Assembly (NCBI RefSeq): GCF_000261365.1
Contig: NZ_AJVC01000003.1
Span: 558,001-622,000 of the forward strand
DNA length: 64,000 nt
Direction of reading: 5' to 3'
Origin: Herbaspirillum sp. GW103
Lineage (GTDB): Bacteria > Pseudomonadota > Gammaproteobacteria > Burkholderiales > Burkholderiaceae_D
Part shown: piece after piece, positions 9,057 to 20,771 of the stretch
How the letters are laid out: each line of letters starts with the position of its first letter
How positions within the stretch are numbered: position 1 is the stretch's first letter
Notes under the pieces: model-generated
Told to the model about the DNA's origin: nothing
Database searches by the model: none
The model's input: only the letters and a program-made list of their open reading frames with translations
Position numbers and translations under genes: made by a program

Positions 9057-10409
9057 TCAGGCAGCCAGCAGTCCTTCCACCGCCAGGGCCATCGAGAGCA
9101 GGCGCTTGTCCGCGCCACCGGCGGCAGCCAGTGACAAACCAACCGGGGCGCTGCCTGCGGCATGGCAGGGCAGGGAGACCGCACAGCCATCGAGGAAGTT
9201 GATCAGCGTGGGATTGCGCAGCATCTTGCCGTTGGCGGCATAGTAGGCATCGTCGCTGGCTTGCAGTTCGGCAATGCGTGGCGCCACGATGGGCACGGTC
9301 GGCATGACCAGCGCATCGTAGCCGGCCAGTTGCGCCTGCACCTCGGCGATCCAGCGCGGGCGGGCATGCAGCACGTCCAGCAGGTCGGCCGCACTCATGT
9401 CCTTGCCGCGCAGGATGCGCGAGACCACGCGCTGGTCGTAGCCGGCCGCGTTCTCGGCGATCAGCGCGCGGTGCCAGGCATAGGCTTCGGCTGCCGTGAA
9501 GCCGCCCTTGGCATTGATGGCGGCCAGGGCATTGAAGGCGGGGACTTCGGCTTGGACGATGACGGCACCCGCAGCGGCGAGCTTGTCCAGGGCCGCGCGG
9601 TAGGCCTTGCCGACGGTCTCATCCATGCCGTCCAGCACGATGTTGGTCGGGGCCAGCAGACGCAGGCCGCGCAGCGGGTGAGCCACCACAGACACATACG
9701 CTTCACCGGCCAGTACAGCATCCATGATGGCACAGCATTCTACCGATACAGCCAGCGGGCCAATCGAGTCCAGGTAAGCGGACAGTGGCAGTACACCCTG
9801 CATGGACACCCGCGCTGCCGTGGGTTTGAAACCGGTCAGGCCGTTCAGCGCCGAGGGGATGCGCACCGAGCCGCCAGTATCCGAACCGACGGCGGCGAAG
9901 GCCATGCCATCGGTGACCGAGATGGCCGCACCGGAAGAGGAGCCGCCGGGAATGCGGCCACCTTCCACGTTGCGCTCCCAGGCATTTTGCGGGGTGCCGT
10001 AATGCGGGTTGATGCCCAGGCCGGAGTAGGCGAACTCGGTCATGTTGGTCTTGCCGATGACGATGGCACCGGCCTTGAGCAGATTCTGCACCACGACCGC
10101 ATGCGCGGCGGCAGCGGGCTTGCCGCGCAAGACGACCGAACCGGCCAGCGTGGTCTCGCCGGCGACGTCAAACAGATCCTTGACCGAGACCGGTACACCT
10201 TCCAGCGGCGAGCGGCACAGCTTGGCCGCGCGCAGGGTATCGGAGGCGCGGGCGGCAGCGCGCGCCTGTTCGGCGTAGACGCTGGTGAAGACACGGGCGC
10301 CTTCGCCCGCCGGATCGGCGATGCGGGCCAGGGCTTGTTCGGTCAGTTGCAGGGAAGTGATGCGGCCGGCATCGAGGTCGGCGGCCAGTTGGGACAGTGT
10401 GCTGGGCAT
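9057..10409 (-). CDS. Amidase signature family hydrolase
   Basis: A 450-residue cytoplasmic amidase with the Ser-cisSer-Lys triad of the amidase signature family: K77 in PVSVKDLFD, S157 in PGGSSSGAA and S181 in SDTGGSVRIP. It hydrolyses a small amide to an acid and ammonia; the family does not fix the substrate. It is the last gene of the LysR–MFS–DUF2848–amidase set and ends at a terminator. Codons around 9700–9800 are locally unlike the rest, with several GTA valines. GatA is unlikely because no gatB or gatC is nearby. Confidence 0.85.
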   Translation of the reverse strand: MPSTLSQLAADLDAGRITSLQLTEQALARIADPAGEGARVFTSVYAEQARAAARASDTLRAAKLCRSPLEGVPVSVKDLFDVAGETTLAGSVVLRGKPAAAAHAVVVQNLLKAGAIVIGKTNMTEFAYSGLGINPHYGTPQNAWERNVEGGRIPGGSSSGAAISVTDGMAFAAVGSDTGGSVRIPSALNGLTGFKPTAARVSMQGVLPLSAYLDSIGPLAVSVECCAIMDAVLAGEAYVSVVAHPLRGLRLLAPTNIVLDGMDETVGKAYRAALDKLAAAGAVIVQAEVPAFNALAAINAKGGFTAAEAYAWHRALIAENAAGYDQRVVSRILRGKDMSAADLLDVLHARPRWIAEVQAQLAGYDALVMPTVPIVAPRIAELQASDDAYYAANGKMLRNPTLINFLDGCAVSLPCHAAGSAPVGLSLAAAGGADKRLLSMALAVEGLLAA

Positions 10410-10493
10410 GATGAGGCAATTCGGTGAGGTCGGACGAAGACAGGCAGAAGGATGCGCAAGTATCGCATTGCCAAGCGCATCCCACCAAGCGGA

Positions 10494-11171
10494 TCAGGCC
10501 ACTTCGGCCAGCGACTCGGACACGTAGTGGTGCCGCAGCGCACGCTCGCGGCGCGGGTCGAACAATTCCATCGTGAAGGCCGCCGCAGGACGGATGCCGC
10601 CGATGGCACCCACGGTGCCGCAGGTCATGCCGCAACCCTCGGGCAGGGTGGCCCTGCCGTCGGTGAAGCGCGCGATCAGGTCGGCCGGCGTGCGCAGCGA
10701 GGCCAGTGTGCCTTCCTGATAGAGCCGGGTGGTGCCGTCTTCCTCGATCCAGGAGCGGATCACCAGTTCATCCCAGTAGTCGGCCACCTCCGAGAGCTTC
10801 CACGCGCTGCTGCCCACGGGCTTGACGCAGGCCTGCTTGGAGAAGGCCACGCTGTGCGCTTCCAGCTTGCGGTCGGTGTGGTCGGAGGCGATCGAGACAT
10901 AGAGCTCGCCGCCGCTGTTGAAGACGAAGGTCTCCACTTCGCCTGAGGACGCTTCGCCCAGCACCTGCACCCGGGCCGCCTGCGAGAGCTGGTTGGCCGA
11001 GACGCGGTAGAACAGGGGCACCGCACTGGGACGTGAAATGCCCAGCGCTTCCAGTTCTTCGATGTGATGCTCGATGGCCGCCATGTCGCGGCCGGCCCAG
11101 CCGGCGATGACCAGGGTGTCGATGTCGGTCTCGAGGGTGGATTGGTCGGGGAGGGTAAAAGTCAGCTTCAT
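10494..11171 (-). CDS. DUF2848 family protein
   Basis: A 225-residue soluble protein of the DUF2848 family, recognisable by VIAGWAGRDMAAIEHHIEEL near residue 21, the SDHTDRKLEA segment, the SKQACVKPVG segment and a C-terminal GMTCGTVGAIGGI with two possible metal or thiol residues. The SDHTDRKLE and TCGTVG motifs recall the fumarylacetoacetase-like fold, so a hydrolase role is possible but not established. It lies between the MFS gene (65 bp upstream) and the amidase (84 bp downstream). Co-occurrence suggests a step in the same amide pathway. Confidence 0.75.
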   Translation of the reverse strand: MKLTFTLPDQSTLETDIDTLVIAGWAGRDMAAIEHHIEELEALGISRPSAVPLFYRVSANQLSQAARVQVLGEASSGEVETFVFNSGGELYVSIASDHTDRKLEAHSVAFSKQACVKPVGSSAWKLSEVADYWDELVIRSWIEEDGTTRLYQEGTLASLRTPADLIARFTDGRATLPEGCGMTCGTVGAIGGIRPAAAFTMELFDPRRERALRHHYVSESLAEVA

Positions 11172-11236
11172 GAGGTTTCATTCCAACAGGGTGAATCAGG
11201 AGAGGCTGGCCGGGGGAGGCGGCCAGCCAGGGGAAA

Positions 11237-12550
11237 TCAGTGCTTCTTGACGCACACCACCACCAGGAAACTGGCGAGGAACTCCAATGCCGCCACGAAG
11301 TACAGGCCCGAGGACAGCGATCCGGTGCTGGTCTTCAATGCGCCGATCATGTAGGGGGCCACGAAGCCGGCCAGGTTGCCGATGGAGTTGATGAGGGCGA
11401 TGCCGCCGGCCGCTGCGGTGCCGGCCAGGAAGGCGCCGGGGATCGACCAGAACACCGGGAAGGCCGCCAGGATGCCGATGGCTGCCAGGGTCAGCGAGCA
11501 CAGGGCCAGGGTGGCGTTGCCCAGTGTCATGCCGGTGGCGATCAGGCCGAGGCAGGCGATGAGCGTGGCGATGGCGCTGTGCAGGCGGCGCTCGCCGGTC
11601 TTGTCGGAGTGGAAGCCGTTCCAGATCATCGCCAGTGTGCCGGCCACGAAGGGGATGGCGGAGATCAGACCGATGTGCAGGTTACCCTTGATGCCGATTT
11701 CCTTGATGATCGAGGGGGCCCAGAAGGCGATGGTGGCATTGCCGCTGACCACGCAGAAATACACGGCCGCGCAGATCCAGACACGGTAATTGCTACAGGC
11801 ATCCTTGAAGGAGAAATGCTTGCCCGGTGCGCTGTTCTCGGCGGCCAGCACCTGGGTGACGGCGCTCTTCTCGGCTTCGGTCAGCCATTTGGCATTGGCC
11901 GGCTTTTCCGGCAGCCAGGCCAGCACGGCAAAACCGGCCAGGATGGAAGGAATGCCTTCGATGATGAAGAGCCACTGCCAGTTGGCCAGATGGCCCACGC
12001 CTTCCATGCTGCTCATGATGAAGCCGGCAATGGGGCCGCCGACCGCACCGGCGATGGCGAACGAGGTCATGAACAGACCATTGACGCGGGCGCGGCGCTG
12101 TGCCGGGAACCAGTAAGTGAGATACAGCACCACGCCCGGGAAGAAGCCGGCCTCGAAGATGCCGAGCAAAAAGCGCAGGACGTAGAAGCTTGTCGGCGTG
12201 GTGACGTAGGCCATGGCCATCGAGGCCAGGCCCCAGAGGATGGTGATGCGCGCCAGCGTCTTGCGCGCGCCGATCTTTTCCAGCAGCAGATTGCTGGGCA
12301 CCTCGAAGAGGAAATAGCCGATGAAGAAGATGCCCGCGCCCAGCCCGTACACCGCTTCCGAGAACTGCAGGTCCTGCAGCATCTGCAGCTTGGCGAAGCC
12401 GACGTTGACGCGATCGATCCAGGCCAGCACGAACAGGAAAACCAGGAAGGGAATCAGGCGCCAGGCGATCTTGCCGTAGGTGGCTTCCAGGCTGGCTGCA
12501 GCGCTGGCAGAGGGCGCTGCGGTGGCCGCAGCGGATGGGGAATACGACAT
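11237..12550 (-). CDS. MFS transporter, anion:cation symporter type
   Basis: A 437-residue 12-helix major facilitator close to the ACS group of organic-acid and sugar-acid symporters. Visible are the WIDRVNVGFAKLQM segment after helix 1, the EVPSNLLLEKIGARK loop between helices 2 and 3, and GIFEAGFFPGVVLYLTYWFP. I chose the ATG at 12550 because of a GAGG ribosome site and the family N-terminus; the longer frame has 48 non-family residues. As the only transporter of the locus, it probably imports the amide substrate or its acid relative. Confidence 0.85.
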   Translation of the reverse strand: MSYSPSAAATAAPSASAAASLEATYGKIAWRLIPFLVFLFVLAWIDRVNVGFAKLQMLQDLQFSEAVYGLGAGIFFIGYFLFEVPSNLLLEKIGARKTLARITILWGLASMAMAYVTTPTSFYVLRFLLGIFEAGFFPGVVLYLTYWFPAQRRARVNGLFMTSFAIAGAVGGPIAGFIMSSMEGVGHLANWQWLFIIEGIPSILAGFAVLAWLPEKPANAKWLTEAEKSAVTQVLAAENSAPGKHFSFKDACSNYRVWICAAVYFCVVSGNATIAFWAPSIIKEIGIKGNLHIGLISAIPFVAGTLAMIWNGFHSDKTGERRLHSAIATLIACLGLIATGMTLGNATLALCSLTLAAIGILAAFPVFWSIPGAFLAGTAAAGGIALINSIGNLAGFVAPYMIGALKTSTGSLSSGLYFVAALEFLASFLVVVCVKKH

Positions 12551-12863
12551 GGAAAACCTCCTCAAGTGTGGCCGGCGTCCGCTGTGCGGCGCCGTGTTGT
12601 GTTCTGCATGGATGGACGGGTAGGGTGTCGGTGCCGGTACGGCAGGACCGGTCAGGTGCCGGTTGCCGCCCAAAGGCAAAGGCGCCGGTCTCAATTCAGT
12701 ATGGAGAGGCAGGGCGGCCGCTGTCCAACAAGAAAATCTGAACAGGATTGATTGAAAAATCTTATGAGCAAAAGCAGGGCGCGTTTTGCTTCAGCATGGT
12801 GCTGCCCGCACGCCGGTGCAGATCGGCGCGCAGCGCAGCCTGCAGGCGGGAGGACGGGCCATG
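12551..12863. other. Intergenic region between the LysR and MFS genes
   Basis: 313 bp without a convincing gene. Most is GC-rich. An AT-richer stretch at about 12735–12775 is the likely promoter region of the MFS–DUF2848–amidase operon on the minus strand and the natural place for LysR binding. I could not fix exact boxes. Several CCGG-containing inverted repeats lie at 12630–12665. Confidence 0.4.
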
Positions 12864-13799
12864 TCAGCCAAGCGGGGCGGGCAGTCGCGCAATCTCCTGG
12901 CCCCAATTGAGTGCGAAGTCGGAAGCCGTTTCCTGGGCGATGCGCGCCACCGTTTCGGTCAGCGGATTCTCATGGTCCGAGCGGAAGCAGGCGATCAGCG
13001 CCAGCGCCGGGAACTCGGTATCGACCCGCAGCAGATGCAGGCTCTCTTCGTTGAGTTCGCGCTGGATGATGGCCGGCGGCACGGCGGTGATGCCGAAGCC
13101 ATCGGTGGCCAGCCGGATCATGGTGGCCACCGAGGCGATGCAGTTGATGTGCAAGGTGCGCTCTGCGCGCTCACTGCCCGAGAACAGTCGTTCGATCACC
13201 GCGTGCGGACCGGAATTGCGGGCGAAGCTGATGATGGGGAAGGCCGCCAGGTCGCTCAGCGAGAGCGTCTCGCTGCCGATGTCGAGCTTGGGGCTGCCGA
13301 CCCAGCGCATGGGGAATTCACACAGCGCAATGTTGCTGACCTGCGGACCGATCACCGGTTCGGCCTGCAGCACCAGGTCCAGGTTGCTCTTGCTGAACTG
13401 CTCGTGCAGGTGGATGGTGGTGTCGCTGACGATCTCGATCTGCAGACGTGGAAAGGCCCGGTGCAGGCGCCCGAGAAAATCCGGAAACCAGCTGTGCACG
13501 ATGGATTCGATGACGCCAATGCGAATGACGCCGGCAAAGACTTCGCGGTCGGACATGTCGTCCTTCATCTCGCGCATGAGCTTGACCATGCGCTCGGCGT
13601 GGACCAGTGCCTTGCTGCCATCGGCAGTGAGCGCCACCTCGCGCGCGCTGCGGTCGAACAGCCGTACGCCGAAATCCTGTTCGAGCGAGGCGATGCGGCT
13701 GGAAACGGCAGCCTGCGTGGTGTGCAGGCGCTCGGCGGTGAGCCTGAAATTGCGCAGCCGGGCCAGCCAGACGAAGGTTTCAAGAAAACGGATATTCAT
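12864..13799 (-). CDS. LysR family transcriptional regulator
   Basis: A 311-residue LysR-type regulator. The N-terminal winged helix (residues 1–60) has the usual FLETFVWLARLRNFRLTAERL and TTQAAVSSRIASLEQDFGVRLFDRS pattern. The effector-binding domain follows from about residue 90. It is upstream of, and on the same strand as, the MFS–DUF2848–amidase genes, with a 313-bp gap that probably holds their promoter, so it is their likely activator. The substrate it senses is unknown. Confidence 0.88.
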   Translation of the reverse strand: MNIRFLETFVWLARLRNFRLTAERLHTTQAAVSSRIASLEQDFGVRLFDRSAREVALTADGSKALVHAERMVKLMREMKDDMSDREVFAGVIRIGVIESIVHSWFPDFLGRLHRAFPRLQIEIVSDTTIHLHEQFSKSNLDLVLQAEPVIGPQVSNIALCEFPMRWVGSPKLDIGSETLSLSDLAAFPIISFARNSGPHAVIERLFSGSERAERTLHINCIASVATMIRLATDGFGITAVPPAIIQRELNEESLHLLRVDTEFPALALIACFRSDHENPLTETVARIAQETASDFALNWGQEIARLPAPLG

Positions 13800-14206
13800 G
13801 GGCGGGCAGGACGGTATGAAGAAGCGTATTTTATCGTCTTCGCCAGGGCGCGCGCCGCGTCATTTTTGGTGCGCCGCGCCATGAATCTTCCTTCATCTGG
13901 TGCACATCTGCTGCATTTCATGCGCTCAATCGCGTGCTTCTGGTGCGTTATATCGATATTCGAATTTTGAAAGTATTTTTTCTTTACTCTCGGGGAAAAT
14001 GAAAATATATTTACATTTTTTCGGCGGGACTGAAGCAAATGACATGTCCTGCACGATGATAAAGACGTCCGCATCAGCGGGCGCAACAGGACAAGAATAG
14101 TGGTGGCAGGGCTCTCTGCAAACGAAATAAATGATTTAAACGATTTATTTCTTTTGTGTTTTGTTTGCGGAGGGCGGTGAGTTCAATGACAACGGGGTAG
14201 CGGACG
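13800..14206. promoter_or_regulatory. Divergent AT-rich control region with palindromes
   Basis: 407 bp between the divergent LysR and RpiR genes. The part from about 13940 to 14160 is much more AT-rich than its surroundings. It contains a 10-bp perfect palindrome ATATCGATAT (13950–13959) followed by TTCGAA, an inverted repeat AAAATG/CATTTT (13996–14001 and 14014–14019), and GAAATAAAT/ATTTATTTC (14124–14132 and 14143–14151). These are reasonable operators for the two regulators. No gene is visible here. Confidence 0.5.
14124..14151. promoter_or_regulatory. Candidate RpiR operator
   Basis: Nine-base inverted repeat GAAATAAAT…ATTTATTTC around a 10-base centre, 56 bp before the rpiR-type start. 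RpiR-family regulators usually bind AT-rich palindromes of this kind near their own gene. The assignment is by position and symmetry only. Confidence 0.45.
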
Positions 14207-15184
14207 GTGACACATCAGCCGAAGAACATCAGTTTGCAGGGCGCCGGTGCGGTAGCACAGGCCGTGGGCAAGCTGTATCCGCAACTGTCCAAGTCGCACC
14301 GCAAGACAGCCGATTATGTGCTGGGCAATCCCTTCCGCGCCGCCACCATGACCATCGACGAACTGTCGGAAGCAGCCGGGATCTCGGTGGCCACCGCCAA
14401 CCGCTTCGCCCATGCGCTGGGCTTCGATGGCTATGCCTCTTTCCGTGCCGCGCTGGTGTCGGATTTCGCCACCACCCTGGCACCGGTGGAAAAGCTGCGC
14501 GAGCAGGTACAGCGCAGCGCCACCAGCGCCGAGATCATGGCCGCGGCCTTCGACAGCGACATCGCCAACATCGAAGCCACGCGCCGCATGCTCACCGCCG
14601 AGCATTGCGAGCAGGCGGTCGACATGATCCTCTCGGCGCAGCGCGTCTTCATCACCGGCTTCGGCGCCTCGGCCTACCTGTCCGGGTTGATGGCCCATAC
14701 GCTGGAACCCTATGTGCGCACCGTCAGTTCGGTGGCCATGGCGGGCGGGCCGTCGCAGGCGGCGCGGCAGTTCTTCAAGCTCGACAGCGATGACCTGGTG
14801 ATCTCGATGGTGTTTCCGCGCTATGCCGCCGACACCGTCTGGCTGACCCAGCGCGCGGTGGAGAAGGGCGCGCGCGTGCTGGCCCTGACCGATACGCCCG
14901 GTTCTCCTCTGGTGCCGCTGGCCGATGTCACCTTGTATGCCCAGACCGATGGCCGCCTCTCGCCGACCTCGGATGCGGCTGCACTGATCCTGATCCAGGC
15001 GCTGTGCGATGCCGTGGCGCACCGTGCGCGCCGCTCTGTGCAGGCGGCTACGCAAATGACTGAATTCGTGCTGCCCTGGCTGTACCTGGCCCAGCAGCAA
15101 CAGCGCGGTGGTTCCACGCCGGTCGCCAAGCCCGTGCGGGCGACTGCCAGGCGCGCTCCAATCAAAGGAAAGACCAACGCATGA
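14207..15184 (+). CDS. MurR/RpiR family transcriptional regulator
   Basis: A 325-residue regulator with an N-terminal HTH_6 domain (about residues 20–95, containing KTADYVLGNPFRAATMTIDE and GISVATANRFAHALGF) and a SIS sugar-phosphate-type domain (about 125–260). Start is a GTG. Its stop overlaps the start of the isoaspartyl peptidase gene (ATGA), so the regulator is the first cistron of the peptide-use operon and probably autoregulates it. The ligand may be an amino sugar, muropeptide or peptide product; it cannot be read from sequence. Confidence 0.88.
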   Translation: MTHQPKNISLQGAGAVAQAVGKLYPQLSKSHRKTADYVLGNPFRAATMTIDELSEAAGISVATANRFAHALGFDGYASFRAALVSDFATTLAPVEKLREQVQRSATSAEIMAAAFDSDIANIEATRRMLTAEHCEQAVDMILSAQRVFITGFGASAYLSGLMAHTLEPYVRTVSSVAMAGGPSQAARQFFKLDSDDLVISMVFPRYAADTVWLTQRAVEKGARVLALTDTPGSPLVPLADVTLYAQTDGRLSPTSDAAALILIQALCDAVAHRARRSVQAATQMTEFVLPWLYLAQQQQRGGSTPVAKPVRATARRAPIKGKTNA

Positions 15185-16167
15185 CCACTCCGGTAATTGT
15201 CATCCACGGCGGCGCAGGCACCATCACGCGCGCATCGCTCACGGCCGAAGACGAGGCCCGCTATCACCAGGCGCTCTCCGACATCGTGGCCGCCGGCCAG
15301 GCCGTACTCAATGCCGGTGGTTCGGCCCTGGAAGCCGTCACCGAAGCGGTGCGCCTGCTGGAAGACTGCCCGCTCTTCAACGCCGGCCATGGTGCCGTCT
15401 ACACCAGCGAAGGCAAGCATGAGCTGGACGCCTGTGTCATGAACGGTGCCGACCTCGCCTCGGGTGCGGTGGCCTGCGTGACCAATCTGCGCAACCCCAT
15501 CCTGGCTGCACGCACGGTGATGGAAAACAGCGAACACGTCCTGCTGGTGGGCCCTGCCGCCGAAGCCTTTGCGGCGCGCCACGGTGCGGTCACGGTCGAA
15601 CCCGCTTACTTCCATACCGATGCCCGCCATGAGCAATGGCTGCGCGTACGCGGCCAGTCGCGCGCCATGCTGGATCATGATGCTTCCTCGTTCGCCTTCG
15701 CTGAAAAAGCCGCCGCGCCCAAGGAGCCCATCGACCCTGACCACAAGTTCGGCACCGTCGGCGCTGTCGCGCTGGATCAGTTCGGCAATCTGGCAGCGGC
15801 GACTTCGACCGGTGGCATCACCAACAAGCAACCTGGCCGCGTGGGCGATTCGCCCATCATCGGCGCTGGCTGCTATGCCAACAATGCCACCGTAGCCGTG
15901 TCGGCCACCGGTACCGGCGAAGCCTTCATGCGCACTGCCGCCTGTTATGACATCGGTGCGCGCATGGCCTACGCCGGCCAGTCGCTGGAAGAGGCCAGCC
16001 GTGCCGTGGTCTTCGAGACCTTGCCCAAGGTGGGCGGACGCGGTGGCGTGATCGCCATCGATGCCCAAGGCAACCTGGCCTTGCCCTTCAATACCGAAGG
16101 CATGTACCGCGCCTATGGTCGTGGTGAACTGGCTCCGGTCACCGCCATTTACGCAGCACCGGCCTGA
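15181..16167 (+). CDS. iaaA: Isoaspartyl peptidase / L-asparaginase (plant type)
   Basis: A 328-residue Ntn-hydrolase that removes isoaspartyl residues from beta-aspartyl dipeptides and deamidates asparagine. It is made as a precursor and self-cleaves before T192, the nucleophile in KFGTVGAVALD. Also visible are the N-terminal HGGAGT, NAGHGAVYT, and the substrate-site GDSPIIGAGCYA and GTGEAFMR segments. Overlaps the regulator by 4 bp and is 24 bp before gsiA. In E. coli iaaA is likewise the gene before gsiABCD, so the linkage to a glutathione-type importer is an old one. Confidence 0.93.
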   Translation: MTTPVIVIHGGAGTITRASLTAEDEARYHQALSDIVAAGQAVLNAGGSALEAVTEAVRLLEDCPLFNAGHGAVYTSEGKHELDACVMNGADLASGAVACVTNLRNPILAARTVMENSEHVLLVGPAAEAFAARHGAVTVEPAYFHTDARHEQWLRVRGQSRAMLDHDASSFAFAEKAAAPKEPIDPDHKFGTVGAVALDQFGNLAAATSTGGITNKQPGRVGDSPIIGAGCYANNATVAVSATGTGEAFMRTAACYDIGARMAYAGQSLEEASRAVVFETLPKVGGRGGVIAIDAQGNLALPFNTEGMYRAYGRGELAPVTAIYAAPA

Positions 16168-16191
16168 ACGGCCGAGCAGGAGAGAATCAAG

Positions 16192-18045
<1,854 letters not shown>

Positions 18046-18141
18046 GCGGCGGTCCGTGTTCTTGTTGTACCAAAATGCAGTCAGCGCAGTAAAACCCAAC
18101 TACGTCGTACCAACCTCGCTTTACTGATCAGGAGAGACCAC

Positions 18142-19713
18142 ATGTCTACAACAGCAACTCAAAAGGGTGTATCGGCGGCCAAATGGCTGGCAGTCGCGGC
18201 CCTCGGGACCACGCTGCAGTTCGCCGCAGCGCACGCGTTTGCGGCCAAGACCGTGACGCTGGCGGTGTATTCGACCTTCACCACCATGGATCCTTATGAC
18301 GCCAACGACACGCTCTCGCTGTCCATGGCCAAGTCCTTCTATCAGGGCCTGTTCGGTTTCGACAAGGACATGAAGCTGGTGCCGGTACTGGCCGAAGGCT
18401 ACCTGGTCAGCAAGGATGGCCTGGAATACACCATCCGCCTGAAGCAAGGCGTGAAGTTCCAGGATGGCACCGATTTCAAGGCCGATGCGGTCAAGGCCGT
18501 CTTCGACCGCGTGACCAACCCGGACAACAAGTTGAAGCGCTACAACCTCTTCAACCGCATCGCCAAGACCGAGATCCTCAACGACTACACCGTCAAGATC
18601 GTCCTGAAGGAACCGTTCTCGGCCTTCATCAACGTGCTGGCCCACCCCTCGGCCGTGATGATCTCGCCCACCGCACTGAAGCAATACGGCAACAAGGACA
18701 TCGCCTTCCACCCGGTCGGTACCGGCCCCTTCAAGTTCGTGGAATGGAAGCAGACCGATTACGTCAAGGTCGAGAAGTTTGACGGTTACTGGAAGAAGGG
18801 CTATCCCAAGGTCGATGAAATCATCTGGAAACCGGTGGTCGACAACAACGCCCGCTCGGCCATGATGCAGACCGGCGAGGCGCAGTTCACCTATCCGCTG
18901 CCCTACGAACAGGCTGACCTGTTGAAGAGCAAGTCCAACCTGGACGTGATCTCGGCGCCCTCGATCATCCAGCGCTACATGTCGATGAACACCAAGCAGA
19001 AGCCCTTCGACAACCCCAAGGTACGCGAAGCCATCAACTACGCCATCAACAAGCAGGCACTGGTGAAGGTGGCCTTCAATGGCTATGCCACGCCGATGGA
19101 AGGGGTGGTGCCGCAGGGTGTGGACTACGCCTTCAAGACCGGTCCGTGGCCGTACGATGTGAAGAAGGCCAAGGCCCTGCTGGCCGAAGCGGGCTATCCC
19201 AACGGTTTCGAAACCGAACTGTGGTCGGCCTATACCCACAGCACTGCCGTGAAGATCATCCAGTTCCTGCAGCAGCAACTGGCGCAGGTGGGCATCAAGG
19301 CCAAGATCCAGGCCCTGGAAGCCGGCCAGCGCGTGGAGCGTGTGGAAAGCTGGCAGGACCCGGCCACCGCACCGGTGCGTCTGCTCTACATCGGCTGGTC
19401 CTCTTCCACCGGCGAAGCCGACTGGGCACTGCGTCCGCTGCTGGCCTCCGAGTCCATGCCGCCGCGTCTGTACAACACCGCCTACTACAAGAACGACAAG
19501 GTGGATGCCGACATCGCCAAGGCCCTGACCCTGACCGACCGCAAGGAAAAGGAAGCGCTCTACAAGGACGCCCAGCAGCAAGTCTGGAAAGATGCGCCAT
19601 GGGCCTTCCTTGTCACCGAAAAGCTGCTCTATGCCCGCAACAAGAACCTCAAGGGTGTCTACGTGATGCCTGACCAGGCGATCGACTTCGAGAACATCGA
19701 GCTGACCAAGTAA
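18142..19713 (+). CDS. gsiB: Periplasmic peptide-binding protein (GsiB type)
   Basis: A 523-residue extracellular solute-binding protein of family 5, with a signal peptide ending near residue 34 (HAFA/AKT). The family fold shows in [44 protein letters not shown] and [13 protein letters not shown]. It captures peptides in the periplasm and hands them to GsiC/GsiD. A good Shine-Dalgarno (AGGAGA) precedes the ATG. The 96-bp gap after gsiA and the 129-bp gap before gsiC contain no gene. Confidence 0.9.
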   Translation: MSTTATQKGVSAAKWLAVAALGTTLQFAAAHAFAAKTVTLAVYSTFTTMDPYDANDTLSLSMAKSFYQGLFGFDKDMKLVPVLAEGYLVSKDGLEYTIRLKQGVKFQDGTDFKADAVKAVFDRVTNPDNKLKRYNLFNRIAKTEILNDYTVKIVLKEPFSAFINVLAHPSAVMISPTALKQYGNKDIAFHPVGTGPFKFVEWKQTDYVKVEKFDGYWKKGYPKVDEIIWKPVVDNNARSAMMQTGEAQFTYPLPYEQADLLKSKSNLDVISAPSIIQRYMSMNTKQKPFDNPKVREAINYAINKQALVKVAFNGYATPMEGVVPQGVDYAFKTGPWPYDVKKAKALLAEAGYPNGFETELWSAYTHSTAVKIIQFLQQQLAQVGIKAKIQALEAGQRVERVESWQDPATAPVRLLYIGWSSSTGEADWALRPLLASESMPPRLYNTAYYKNDKVDADIAKALTLTDRKEKEALYKDAQQQVWKDAPWAFLVTEKLLYARNKNLKGVYVMPDQAIDFENIELTK

Positions 19714-19842
19714 GACGGCAGTACCCGGCTGGCGGCGTGCTCATGCGCGCCGCCGGCAGCATTCCTGCGACGGGCCTGCGCCCGTTGCCGCAACAAGCAA
19801 GGCTTCGATCCACCGTGGCAGCGGCCTTCTTCAGAGAGCATC

Positions 19843-20763
19843 ATGTTTTCCTTCGTCATCAAACGCCTGTTAGGCCTGATCCCCACGCTGTTGCTGGTGG
19901 CGGTCCTGGTTTTCCTGTTCGTGCACCTGCTGCCCGGTGATCCGGCGCGGCTGGCGGCCGGTCCCGAAGCCGACGACAAGACGGTGGCGCTGGTGCGCGC
20001 CGACCTCGGCCTGGACAAGCCCCTGCCTGAACAATTCGTGAATTTCTTCGTCAAGGCCGCCCAGGGCGACTTTGGCCGCTCCATCCGCAGCAAGCGCCCG
20101 GTCTCCGAAGAGATCGCCGCGCGCTTCTGGCCCACATTGTGGCTGACCATCGTGGCGATGATCTGGGCGGTGCTGTTCGGTCTCATCATCGGCATTTCCT
20201 CGGCCGTCTGGCGCAACAAGTGGCCGGACCGCCTGGGCATGACGCTGGCGGTATCCGGCATTTCCTTCCCGGCATTTTCGCTGGGCATCCTGCTCATGCA
20301 GATCTTCTCGGTCAAGCTGGGCTGGCTGCCCACCGTGGGCGACGATACCTGGCGCCACTACATCCTGCCTTCGCTCACCCTGGGGGCGGCGGTGGCGGCG
20401 GTGATGGCGCGCTTCACCCGTTCCTCCTTCATCGAGATCCTGCAGGAAGACTTCGTGCGTACCGCGCGCGCCAAGGGCCTGACCGAAACCGTGGTGGTCA
20501 TCAAGCACTGTCTGCGCAATGCACTCATCCCGGTGGTGACCATGATGGGTCTGCAGTTCGGCTTCCTGCTGGGCGGCTCGATCCTGGTCGAGGTGGTGTT
20601 CAACTGGCCGGGCATGGGACGCCTGCTGGTAGATGCCGTCGAGATGCGTGACTACCCCATCATCCAGGCCGAGATCCTGCTGTTCTCGCTGGAATTCATT
20701 TTCATCAACCTGGTGGTGGACGTGCTCTATGCCGTGATCAACCCCAGCATTCGTTTCAAGTGA
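19843..20763 (+). CDS. gsiC: Peptide ABC importer permease (GsiC/DppB type)
   Basis: A 306-residue inner-membrane permease with six predicted helices, an N-terminal [12 protein letters not shown] segment typical of DppB/GsiC, and the EAA-loop [21 protein letters not shown] that contacts the ATPase. Pairs with GsiD, whose gene starts nine bases downstream. Confidence 0.92.
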   Translation: MFSFVIKRLLGLIPTLLLVAVLVFLFVHLLPGDPARLAAGPEADDKTVALVRADLGLDKPLPEQFVNFFVKAAQGDFGRSIRSKRPVSEEIAARFWPTLWLTIVAMIWAVLFGLIIGISSAVWRNKWPDRLGMTLAVSGISFPAFSLGILLMQIFSVKLGWLPTVGDDTWRHYILPSLTLGAAVAAVMARFTRSSFIEILQEDFVRTARAKGLTETVVVIKHCLRNALIPVVTMMGLQFGFLLGGSILVEVVFNWPGMGRLLVDAVEMRDYPIIQAEILLFSLEFIFINLVVDVLYAVINPSIRFK

Positions 20764-20771
20764 GGGGAATC

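Noticed and set aside
9057..10409. GatA, the tRNA amidotransferase subunit
   Set aside because: The catalytic motif is shared, but gatB and gatC are absent and the context is a LysR-controlled catabolic locus.
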